Below the pieces are notes generated by a model. That model saw only the letters and a list, made by a program, of their open reading frames with translations. It was not told the DNA's origin and did not search any database. From the NCBI GenBank assembly GCA_949128115.1, contig OX421961.1, positions 120,903,050 to 120,967,049 of the forward strand: 64,000 nucleotides of DNA, in the 5' to 3' direction. This stretch comes from Anaspis maculata (taxonomy: Eukaryota; Arthropoda; Insecta; Coleoptera; Scraptiidae). Made by a program: the position numbers and the translations under genes. This document shows positions 23,290 through 33,800 of the stretch, piece after piece; position 1 is the stretch's first letter, and the number at the start of each line of letters is the position of its first letter.

Positions 23290-24095
23290 TCCGATGCCCC
23301 AAACTAGAAGTAGTAGTATGTATAAGGTGGTGGGCTCGGTTTTGGGCTTAAAACCATTCAAGAAAAGTATGTAGTACCCCCCTTCAGAAATTGAGCTGAA
23401 AAAGAAGCCTCAGCTAACTCCTTTTACAAAAAAAAAAAGAAGTATGAGCTCACTACCTCACTGGCAGCAGATCGTGGAGGTATGCGAAGATAATGATTCC
23501 AAGCAACACTTCGAAATGGATGTGGCAGGAAGTGAAATTATTATATGCCACCATCTAGGTAGGTGTTAGCAAGGATCTACAGCAGCTATCGTCACCATCA
23601 GCAAAATAGCAAATTGACAGGCCGTAGAATTTAATGGTTCTTCCAACTAAGTAGAACAACTCACCGCTTCGCTTCCAAAACGAAGACTTGGTACTCTGCC
23701 TGCAAATTAGCCACACCCAACATGTTCTGTTTTTACATTTTATTCAACTTTATTATAACATTCAGTTGTCAACTGTATAAAAATTAAAACAAGTGAACCT
23801 GTTCTTCATATACTATTCAGTTTTCAGTATTTAATCATTTATAATATGCATTACAGTGTACTAATACTAATTAATAACAAATCCTAAATATGTACTAAAT
23901 ACTCCACTAGATCCATTACGCATGGAGCAAAGAACTGTTTGAGAACTACTCTTTTCCAAGCAAAAGATAATTTTTTGACTCTCATGTACCTACCTATACT
24001 ATTTTGTCAAACTGGCCACTTTTTCACACGTCACTTTCAATAAATGATCACTGCAGTATTTTAAAGAGGTTTTATGTCGTAACTTCTGTATTGTT
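23290..24095. other. Probable 3' flank of the SWIM gene
   Basis: The stretch is AT-rich without coding signal. On the - strand, AATAAA-type sequences occur (plus-strand TTTATT near 23739 and 23749) and could end the SWIM transcript. Confidence 0.4.
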
Positions 24096-24421
24096 TTACA
24101 GTGTACTAGTGTCCTTAATAAACAAATGATGACGGGAAACCTTCTGTGCATCGGTTTCCTTATCACTATAAAAAGTGAATAAAATTCCGTCTGAATTGGT
24201 TTTTAATCCACTTTCAACTACTTTATCTTTGAAATCTGGGGTTGTTGATTTAGTGGCACTACTTTCAACTTTGAAAATTTCCTGGAGTGTTTGTCCTTCA
24301 AGGGTAGTTCCCACTTTGACTGAAGCAGATTTTCTCCAATAGCACTCTGTGGAGGTAACTGATGGATTTTGGTTTTTGTTCAGTAGCCAATGTAGGAGGG
24401 CGACGCTATGCTTACAGCCTC
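24096..24421 (-). CDS. SWIM-type zinc-finger protein, last exon
   Basis: The acceptor TTTGTTACAG precedes the exon, which begins with the rest of a glycine codon, then GCKHSVALLHWLLNKNQ, TECYWRKS and KVGTTLEGQTLQEIF, and stops at 24096. GCKH supplies the second C-x-H pair of a SWIM domain begun in the upstream exon. Arthropod genomes carry many related proteins with the same order (CxC, CxH, then ECYWRKS), often transposon-associated; their function is unclear and DNA or protein binding is inferred. The tail of about 70 residues is polar and unrecognised. Confidence 0.75.
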
Positions 24422-24541
24422 CTGTAACAAAGTTACACAATTAATTTCAATTCAATTCGAATTCAGTGATACCGAACGACAAAACAATGATATCCTTCAC
24501 TTCGTCAAACTTGAATCGTAAGAAGTCTGCTAACGCCCTAC

Positions 24542-24735
24542 CTGAATTGGCCGCACAATCTCCACAGGTACATGAGACAACCTCCTCTGTTTCTTCAATG
24601 ATGACTGTAACAGCATATGGAGTACTTGGGACTTTGTGCTCCGGTGTTACTTTGGCTTTGACTGTACATAACGTTTCATCACGTTTCACCTGTACAAACC
24701 CTATTGCTTCGTCTCCATATATTTGTTTGCTACTT
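24542..24735 (-). CDS. SWIM-type zinc-finger protein, internal exon
   Basis: The exon begins after TTTTTTGCAG (acceptor at 24736-24737) and ends at a GT donor (24541-24540). It encodes GDEAIGFVQVKRDETLCTVK, then TPEHKVPSTPYAVTVIIEE and CTCGDCAAN, giving the first C-x-C pair of the SWIM finger. The 120-bp intron 24422-24541 splits a glycine codon, and joining gives CTCGDCAANSGGCKH, the expected CxCx(n)CxH. The open, intron-bearing structure suggests a functional gene rather than a processed copy. Upstream exons on the - strand were not recognised. Confidence 0.75.
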
Positions 24736-25188
24736 CTGCAAAAAAAGGAATGATTAATTGATTGGGGTAGGTGCTAGAGGCTCGCTTGCCGCTTGCTTAT
24801 GAGTCACAAAGCCTTATAGGCCATTCACAATGATGTTAATGTTAACGTAATGTTACCGGCAATGGTAATGTTAGCATTCAAAGCAACGAGTTTCAAATGA
24901 TGACGTTCACAATCATGTTAGTGGCAATGGTAATGTTAGAACTTCTGTAATGAAAACTTAGGACGATGTTAACACCACCCTTCCTAATATCCACCAATAA
25001 GAACATTGAAAAATAATTACCAACAGCGAATTTGAGGACACTAGGTTGGTAGCACTTTCGAAAAATTGATCGACATCCTTCATTCAACCATGAAAATAAC
25101 GTAATGTTAGGAGCAAAGAATGTTTTGAATCTTGACATCATTCCTTAACATCCACCAATAGGAACCTTGGAATTTCAAAAATTCAAAT

Positions 25189-25548
25189 TCAGCGCTTTCC
25201 TGCACCTGCGCTGTGGGTTGTGGGCTGCAGTTGAATGTGATTGACAACTGCCTGCGAGTTCAACACTTCCGCCTTGTACGAACACTTGGTGCACTCGAAC
25301 CATTCGATTCGGTCGGTCGCAAAGTGCTTTGACACTGTCTGAGGTTCCAAGTTTCTTTTGTATTTTGTCTGAATGGGCACTCGAGGCACCGAAACGAATT
25401 GAAGTAGGCTGCCACAATTTCGAACTTGTCCAAATCGATGTATCGTCCGAAGATTGTGTCGTTTCAAATAATCCTTGTGCAATGTGCATGGTCTTATAAA
25501 CCATGAACACTTATGAACACTCTGTACATCCGTGCGTCTTGGCTCCAT
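25189..25548 (-). pseudogene. Degenerate C2H2 zinc-finger fragment
   Basis: The frame contains KCSWFIRPCTLHKDYLKRH and, about 70 residues later, WFECTKCSYKA with a late VNHIQLQ. CTKCSYKA and HKDYLKRH are typical of insect C2H2 finger repeats, but spacing is broken and the upstream finger crosses frames. A decayed copy of a multi-finger gene captured within the surrounding TIR element is the simplest reading. Not a working finger. Confidence 0.4.
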
Positions 25549-25713
25549 TCATCAACAAATGGTATTTTGAATGCCATTCTTTGTGTATCTGTACCACATT
25601 TGGTGCAAAACAAAGCTTTCGTACGAGCTTTCGCACAATTCTCCAAATGTCTGACTAACTTTGTCAAGTTTTGTCGAAAAACATTTGTACGAGTAGTGTT
25701 CTTACCCTGCAGC

Positions 25714-25852
25714 CGTATTCTCTAACTCGCTATGCACTCGAACCGACAGATATCGCTATCGGTAGTCAGGCAAAAGCCAATCACAATGATGCTTGCCTAG
25801 CTACCGATAGCGATATCTGTCGGTTGGAGTGCATAGCGAGTTAGAGAATACG
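25714..25852. repeat. Near-perfect 139-bp palindrome
   Basis: CGTATTCTCTAACTCGCTAT at the left mirrors the right end. Inner blocks ACCGATAGCGATATCTGTCGG are mirrored too, leaving a loop of about 35 bp. This is a small foldback element or hairpin MITE inside the Harbinger-like element. Confidence 0.85.
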
Positions 25853-26429
25853 ACTCCTGAATAGAAACCAATGCACTATGTTTGTTTCGAGTGTTCGTAT
25901 ACTCACTTTATAACAGCGGAGGTATATATTATTCGCGTTCGAATATTCGAACACCCCAGCACACAACAGTGAGCACCCATACCGATATCCAGTCGTCCAA
26001 CAACATTTATTTTGAGCCCTAACGCTCGTTGCTTTTGCGTCGGTCAGTTTTATTCATTTCTCTTGATGTTGTGAGGTTATATTAAACGTCAATATTGAAT
26101 AAAAAATATCAAACTGTCAACAGTGACAACATCGATATTTTACAGACCATGCACCTTCTAATTTTGGTGTAGTTTGTGTGTGGTGTGGTTATGAAAGTAT
26201 ATAAAATAATTAAAATAGGTGATGGGAGTTAGGTCTAACCACTAGAAGGTGGTATAACCATGGATTTGATATTTGTGATTTGGAGATATTTTTCCAGTTT
26301 GGTTGGCACCAGTAATGAAATCGCATGCGCACTTTCAGACTTATTCTGTTAACATCATTGTGAACATGCTCCTGCTAACATTACCATTACCATTACGTTA
26401 CGTTAACATTAACATCATTGTGCACGAGC

Positions 26430-26877
26430 TATTACCTGCTAGTTTTTACATTTCTTACGCCATGTGCAAAAAAATCTGCGTTTCTTCTATAAAAATTGTC
26501 TACCATGTCCGCATCGACTTCTGGGAGATTTCTGTCGTTGGCTTATTCAAAACCAGCTTTCATTTTTTTCCAATTTAGCACAAAAAACAACTCAATACGT
26601 TCAGCAAATATGACCGCAAACTCTCACAACAAGAGGAATCAGGAATGTGAGGTTAGATAAATGACATACATGTAAATAATGACAACGTGGCAACGCTGCT
26701 TTATGTCAACTGCGGTCTTGCTTCCATTTTATTGGTGGATGAGTTTAGCCGCGAATTCAGTCGATTTAAACCGAGGGAGTGTGAAGAGCCAAATTTCAAA
26801 TTCTCTTCCCTGAGCCGATTTGTTTTTTTTTTGTTTCATCTTCACAGTATTTAGTTTTAGGTACTTGAGCATCGATT
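26430..26877. other. Spacer without recognisable feature
   Basis: No gene or repeat boundary is seen. Confidence 0.4.
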
Positions 26878-26879
26878 TA

Positions 26880-27926
26880 AACTGCGCAACAAATATGTTG
26901 TCGCGAGGGAAAAATTGGTCCGAGTTTGGACCCCAATAACTTTTGAATGACACAAACCATTTTGATTCTGTTTTGACGGTTAGTGAGATCAGTCTTTCCG
27001 TTATTCACCTTCAGGAGGTAAAGATCTGGAAGCTCCATGTAAAATATCTACAGGGTGAAATGTAAAACAGTACAAAATTCCAGCAAATTAAACGGACCCC
27101 CATTTCCAGAATAATTTTTTTTCTCGAATGCAAATGAAAGGATTATGAAGCGTTATGTTTTAGCTTGCGCCCAGTTTTGAAATTTTTGAAATCGGAAGTC
27201 TGGCTCTGACTTCATGATTTTTTCTCTTGGAAGATGCTGATTTATCCTATCGGTACAAATAAGACTATGTTACTCTGATGATGGGAGGTTGCAATTCACG
27301 GATATTGTTTCTTGAACGGTTCTCAGCAACTTAACTCGCAGACCATCTGAAAAACCTTGATTAAGGCTTCAAAAAAGGGGCTCATTCAAAATGGGCGACA
27401 CAGGTGTTTTTCTTAAAAATTGAATTGGATCAGATTTTCACAACTGAAACAAACTTTCTTTGTGATTTTGACCTCCTGAACTTGATGCTGATGGTCAATT
27501 TCAGTTTTTGATGATGACAGGCTCCCTAGGCTAACATAGTCTTTCTTGTAGCGATAGGATAAATCAGCATCCTCCAAGAGAAAAAAAATCATAAAGTCAG
27601 AACCAGAGTTCCGATTCCAAAAATTCTAAAACTGGGCGCAAGCCAAAACATCACGCTTTATGATACTTTCATTTGCATTTGTAAAAAAAAAATATTCTGA
27701 AAATGGGAGTCCGTTTAATTTGCTAAAATTTTGCACTGTTTTACATTTCACCCTATAAATATTTTACATCAAGCTTCCTGATTTCCACCTCCTGAAGGTG
27801 AATAACGGAAAGACTGATCTCACTAACCGTGAAAACAAAATCAAAATCATTTGTGTCATTCAAAAGTTATTGTAGTCCAAAGTCGGATCAATTTTTCCCT
27901 TGCGACAACATATTTGTTGCGCAGTT
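26880..27926. mobile_element. Palindromic element, TIR AACTGCGCAACAAATATGTT
   Basis: AACTGCGCAACAAATATGTTG near 26880 is mirrored ending at 27926, with TA on both sides (26878-26879 and 27927-27928). The arms run about 450 bp each and mirror throughout, e.g. GAGATCAGTCTTTCCGTTAT near 26986 and its inverse near 27800. A second tip, CAGGGTGAAATGTAAAACAG near 27052 with its inverse near 27738, may mark a nested element. Non-coding. Confidence 0.82.
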
Positions 27927-27929
27927 TAC

Positions 27930-29443
27930 ATAAGAAAATCGCATTTTGCGATTTTCGTTCAAGACCCCATTGTATAGGTTATATTGTGGACGAAACGAAT
28001 GTCATCGATTGAGGTCTGGTCAGTTGAAGTTCATCAATAAAATATAACAAAATGTAGTGATCAGAGTGTTGGATTTTGACAATACTCGGTTCCAAGTTCA
28101 TAGATTTTTTTTTTTGCTTTTGGATTCCCATTAGCCACTATTTGTCTTTTCCTTTTTATTCAACTAAACCAAATCAAAACAAAATTAGCTCAACTGACTA
28201 AGCTCATAGATGATTACTAGGTACTCGTCCAACAGAAAATTTATTATTGAAAAGCACATTTTGTGCTAGAAAATGACCTATTCCGGCATAGTATATTACT
28301 ACATCATTACTGACCGATCTGGGGAAAATATTGCTTTAATAAGGCTCATAAAGACTTCTGAACTAGCTTGGAATGAATCAAGAAAGGGTACATTACAGTA
28401 GTAGTCAGGAACCGCGCTTTTAATTTCTCAAGTTTCGATATTATTTTCGCTACCACATTGAATACCGTGGACAAATACTCATCTGAAGTCAATTTTCTAC
28501 GGCGTCCACTCTGCGGGGCTACAATGCTATTTGATATGATAAGATAGAAAGCCGCAGGGTTAGTTCAATTTTAAATTTTCTCCAGCTCGCTACATTATAA
28601 CTATGGCTGAAGTAGTGGAACAAGCATCCAAATGCAAATAAAGTACGCAGAGTTTCAGTTTGATATTGGTTCAGTAGCAAAGGGCATCACAAACAATCTG
28701 GAGATGGTATATTTGAATCTGGCTGGAAGCCCTCTCTAGCACGCCTGACCTGCGACCTGAGTACCTTCATCAACTAGATACGAGCACCAGGAACGGAGTA
28801 TGATCTCTCTCCCTATACTACTATACTAACCCCTCGCTTATTCCCAAAACCTTGCACCGACATAGTAAGTAACGTCGAGCAGAAGTAATAATTATTAATG
28901 CCTTTTGAAACGCGCGTTCGGGTTTTTCAAAAAGAATATGTAAAAATGTAAAATTGAAATGAAAAAATTATCGGACGCTCTTTCATGTTCATGCTCCTAT
29001 TTATAACGGCAAGTCGCTCTCTGCTGCTTCTCGAGTTTCAATTAACGATGTGATCCTCTATCTTAAGATTCTTATTAAAAGTTGGTGTTCGAGATTAGCT
29101 TGGTGTTTGCACTGCTGCGGAACTTCAAACATCGGAAGCGAGCGCGCGTTTCGACTCTCCTAAGACTTTCGTCAACTGCCAATATGTACGTTACATTTTA
29201 TGGAGAATCAACTTCGTTATTATAAATACATTTTAATTATCTATGCACACATTCGGGAAGCTTTCGGTATACGCTCGTGATGGCTCTCTTGAGGTGAGCA
29301 AGGAGTTTTTTTGGTCGGTTTTACGGAGAGGAGCTTTAGGGAAACGAAATTTTCTGTAGAAATATCCAAAGTATGGTTAAATTTTTGCAATACTGCTACC
29401 GAGTGCGTCTATTACGCTTCTATAGTATACGCTTCCGCAAGAC
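27930..29443. other. Unassigned sequence
   Basis: No gene, TIR or array recognised. It holds the second copy of TGAGGTCTGGTCAGTTGAA (28010-28028). Confidence 0.4.
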
Positions 29444-29445
29444 TA

Positions 29446-29715
29446 GTGCTGGCAACCGAATCGGTTTTGAAAGCCGGCCCCAAAAACTGCGGTTTTGATG
29501 ATAGCTGAGAACTGGTTTACAGAGTCGGCTCAGTATTTGGAGCCGGCTTCTAAAATTTCGAAGAGGTTTCCAGTGTCGGTTTTTGAAGCCCGGCTTTTAA
29601 TACTGGTTTTCGAAGCGGTTTTCAACGCCGGTCTCCGGAGTCGGCTTTCAATACCGATTTTACCGAAGGGGCGAAGGGTATACCGGTTTCCATTTCTCCC
29701 GATTTTTGCCAGCAC
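29446..29715. mobile_element. Short-TIR MITE (GTGCTGGCAA) with internal minisatellite, copy 1
   Basis: GTGCTGGCAA at 29446 is mirrored at 29706-29715, each flanked by TA. The body is a string of 25-30 bp units like GCCGGCTTTNAATACNGGTTTT. Copy 2 in the same orientation is at 36452-36760. Non-coding. Confidence 0.82.
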
Positions 29716-29872
29716 TAATTACAATTGAAGACTAGTTGGGAATTTGACCGGTCAAAATCTTTCCGGTCAAAATCTTGGTCAAAATATCGGCCTATACGAG
29801 GTATTCTCGAAGTTTTGTCATTTCTTACAAACATTTTGTTGCTGATGACATGTCAACAGATCAGCTCATAAG

Positions 29873-29979
29873 GGGTGTTTTTTCACATTTGGCGTCAAGC
29901 ATGCTATGCTCCGGCCGAATGAGGCTCTTTTCGGCTGGAGCACAGCATACTTGGACGCCAGGTTTAAAAAAAACACCCG
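29873..29979. repeat. Hairpin of about 105 bp
   Basis: GGGGTGTTTTTTCACATTTG at the left mirrors the AAAAAAAACACCC end. TTGGCGTCAAGCATGCTATG and CTCCGGCCGAA have mirrored partners. The loop is about 10 bp. Confidence 0.75.
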
Positions 29980-30030
29980 TTGAAGTAAAAATTGTTTCGT
30001 CATGAATGCCTGGAGCTATTAAGATCTAAA

Positions 30031-30270
30031 GAATGGGCCTTATGAATAAAGATTGAGCAATTGCTTTTGCTTAAAATCCAGCCGTAAAAAACGGAGAAAC
30101 ATTTGGAAATAAGACTTTGAATCATTGTTATTATTTCAATCAGTTACTCAAATGTTCAATAAAACATGAATCAAGGAAATACTGGAAGTTTCTGCTTTTT
30201 TGAGAATTTTTCAAAAACAGACAATCAACCAAAGCAATTGCTTAATCTTTATTCATGAGGTCCAATGGCC
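30031..30270. repeat. Inverted repeat, arms about 40 bp
   Basis: TATGAATAAAGATTGAGCAA near 30041 mirrors TTGCTTAATCTTTATTCATG near 30238. The intervening 165 bp is unique and AT-rich. Confidence 0.65.
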
Positions 30271-30837
30271 CTGAATGCTTTATTTGCAGATATGATTGCA
30301 AAATACTGACTTCATGATATACGCAAACGGACATTTGTCAGTCATTGATTCCAAAGCTCGATTCCAAAAGAAAAATTTCCACTTGGAGTCATTATATTTT
30401 TAAATTATACATAAAAAATTGCAAAAATATGTATAACTTTGCGGTTGGAAAACCAGCGGAAAAATGGCTGCGCTTGTTTCACAATATTGAACAGTTAGAT
30501 CAGAAATTATTTGAAAGTTCATTTATGATTCAAACATTTATTCAAATCGGATAAACCGTTGTCGAATAATTATTTGACATCCAATTTGGGTAAAAAATTT
30601 GGTGGTCCGTTCTTGTTGTAGTTTTGTTTGAATGTATCATTAAATTCAAAAAATTTTCGTCCTAGAAAAATCAGGTACAAATGCAGAACTCAAGGCAACA
30701 AAATAAATTATAAGATAAAATATCAGAGATGGCGCCATAAAAAAGATTCTGACCGGTCAAAATCTTCGCTGTCGAGATCTTGACCGTTCAAAATCTCGGT
30801 CAAAATCTCAAGTCACAACTCTAGAAGACTGTCATGT

Positions 30838-33800
30838 TGAAGTCACTATTTCAAAAAGGTCGAGTTCTTTACGGTAAAAGTCGAAATTTTTCGTGTTTGA
30901 AGTCCGATTAAGTCGTAGGTTCTAGTGTGACAGTCGAAATTTCGTGGTTTAAATCCAGTTTTCGAGTTGAAAGCCGGAGTTTTGCTTGTTCAAACTCGCA
31001 GTTTTTCGTGTTGATGAGGACAAAATTTCGAGGTGAAAGTCGGAAGTTTTATTGCTTGAAGCAGATTTTTTTGTTTGAACTCGAAATTTCGTGCTCAAGG
31101 TCAGCATTCCGAATCGAAATTTTTGTATCAAAGTCAAAAATTCAAGATGAAAATTGGATTTGAAGTTCGAGATTAAGTCGAAATTCATCGTGTTCCATTT
31201 TTTGAAAAGTTTTTAGAATAACTCCAAAACTAGCAGAATCATTCTGAACGTGTCAAAATGATTGCAAAAATGTGAAGAGTGAAGAGAAATAACTGTCAAA
31301 TTATTCAATTTTTTTGAATTTAAATATCGGAGTTGTTTCAAAGAAATGTTAAGATGATTCTAAAAATGTCAAAAGTAGGAGCTTTGGGAGCTATTCTAAG
31401 GCACAAAGGATGTCGCCAGGGAATTCCCCAACATTCTGATATCACATTACATAAACAAAGCTATCAAATTTTTCGGAAATTAATAACATTCCAAGAAATG
31501 GGTTTCCCCGATCTTGACTCAGGGATTCCCTGACCTTGTGATATCATAATAATGCAACTTTGTGAGCCAGAATACCCATAGGTCAATGACCCCTCACTTT
31601 TTACACAACAGAATACATCCGTTAGTCGTTATAGCTGGAAATAGACTAATTTTATAAATTATTGCATCAGAATATAGGTCATCCCTTCCTCTTAACTGAT
31701 TAGTTCTGAAAAATGTTGAAATGATTTTGAAGTCAAAAAAGTGTCAAAAAAAATCCAAAATTCATAGTTTGGAAAATGTTGAAATAGCTCCAAAAATATC
31801 AGAATGATATATCGAAAAATACAAAAACGTCTAATTATTATTTCTAAAAATTTTGATGTCGAAATGATTTGAAAAAAAATGTTGCAACGATTCCGAAAAA
31901 TGCCTAAAAAAATCCACAAAATGTCTTCAGTCGAAGTTTTCATGTTGGATCTTCCGTGTCCAAGTTTTTGGTGTTCAAATTCGAGATTTTGTGGTTTTGG
32001 TTGAATTTTCGAAAATTGAAGAGTCAAAATTGAGTCCAAGAGTCGGCCTAGAACTCAACCTTCCTTGTTTCAAGTCAAAATTTTCATGCTGAAAATCGAA
32101 ATTTCGCGTTTGAAGTCAAAATATCGATATCAAGGTCAAGTTTTTCGAGTCAGAATTTCGAGATCAGAGTCGAAGGCTTTTACGCATAAAGTCGAAATTT
32201 CAAGTGAAAAATTAATCTTTTATTTGAGTAGAATTTTCATGTTTGAAGTCGAATTTTTTCGTTTTTGGAATCAAATTTTCACAATGAAAGACGAAGTTGT
32301 TTGTCTTTTCTTTAAGTCGAAATTTCAAGTTGAAAGTCGGAGTTTTTCGTTTTCAAAGTCCAGATTTCGTGTTCGAAGGTAAAGTTTCCAGATTCAAGGG
32401 CGGCATTTCCGCATAAAAAGTGGCTGAAACAGACTGCGGATTAGCTGCAGAGCAAAAGAGAAACGGATAGATTCTTGTGGCGTGAGTTTCTGCCAAATCT
32501 GTGCTGCTGAAAATGTAAGAAGAAAAATCGTCATTGTAATCTGGATTGGCAAGAGTCTTTTTTCGAAAAATATATAAAAATTCAAAAAAATTCAAGCTTT
32601 TCACATTTTGAAGTTTTTGAAATATTTAGGTATACGTTTTCATACTTGATTTTAGATTACCCTTCTTTTTTTTTCCAATTTTCCTACTCCACTGGTTTTC
32701 ATTAAACTCACGTTAGTGGACGTGGTAGGAAAAAACAAGTTGCAAATTATGATAAAGGCAAACCCTTTTGCAGGATCGTAACTAAGACTTGAATGAACGA
32801 TTTGACCCGCAGTGCTTTTATTTTCGTTCCTTAGGATTTGAATAGCGCCCTTTTTTCAAAATGGCGGATTTTATCTAGGGACAGAAGGTATCAAATGGCC
32901 TGGTGATGTCAAGCTTCGTTAAAATATATGGAGCTATGTCTCGATCGATTTCTGGGACATCAAATACTTTTTAAAAAAATGGTGGAGCATTGACATCTGT
33001 CGCAGGCAAATTTGGTGGAGGCGCCAAAATGAATTTGGTACGGCCATAAGAAAATTGCTGTAACATTTTTATTTTCCAACCGATTTTAACACAAGGTATC
33101 TCATTTTGTAGAAAAGTAAATTTTTCTTGTTATCTGATACCTTTCATGGAAAAAAACATCGAGGAATGTTGAAGAAAAAAATTAAAAATAATTTGAGAAA
33201 AAAAAAAGATTTTTTTAATTTTTTTATTTTCATGAAAATTGCCTTATTTGTAGATTTTGATGTGCCTTTTCTAAATTTGCACTTTTCCGATTGATATCTT
33301 TGCAGTGCGTACCGCCATGTTGAAAAAATGATATCTGAAGAGAAGTTTTTGACAATAACTAAATTTAAGTCCATGCGAGATTGAAATGTTTATGGACGTA
33401 TGAAAGTACATTCAATTCTCCACGATTTGACACTTGAACCATCTCTGTGCGACTCGGGGTTCTTGAGCTAGAGCTTCCGGAAGTATCAATTTTCGGTGTT
33501 AAATAGTGACCGCGCCTACCAGATTCCACCACTGGATCCCCACCATGTCTTATTCAAATTACCCAACGATAACGCGTCGTCATTTATCTCAAATCGTGAA
33601 CATTGGTGGACCTGGCACAGCCCCAAGAGGTGATTTTCAATTTTTTTGGAACCGAAAATTGATACTTCCAGGAGGTCTAGCTCAAGAACAGTGGGTCGCA
33701 GAGAGCTGGTTCAGATGTCAAACTGTGGAGGATTGAATGCGCTTCCATATGTATATAAACATTCCACTATCACAAGGGCCAAAATCTAAATATTGTCAAA

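Larger units (their letters stand above)
24826..26422. mobile_element. TIR element with CACAATGATGTTAATG ends (Harbinger-like?)
   Basis: CACAATGATGTTAATGTTAA at 24826 is mirrored ending at 26422. The mirror match continues inward for about 100 bp through GTAATGGTAATGTTAGCA-like repeats. Slightly outside, TAGGCCATTCACAATG and the inverse of CATTGTGCACGAGCTA fit the GGCCATTCACAATG-like tips of some PIF/Harbinger elements, but the target duplication is unclear. Inside are a zinc-finger-like fragment and a 139-bp palindrome. Confidence 0.6.
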
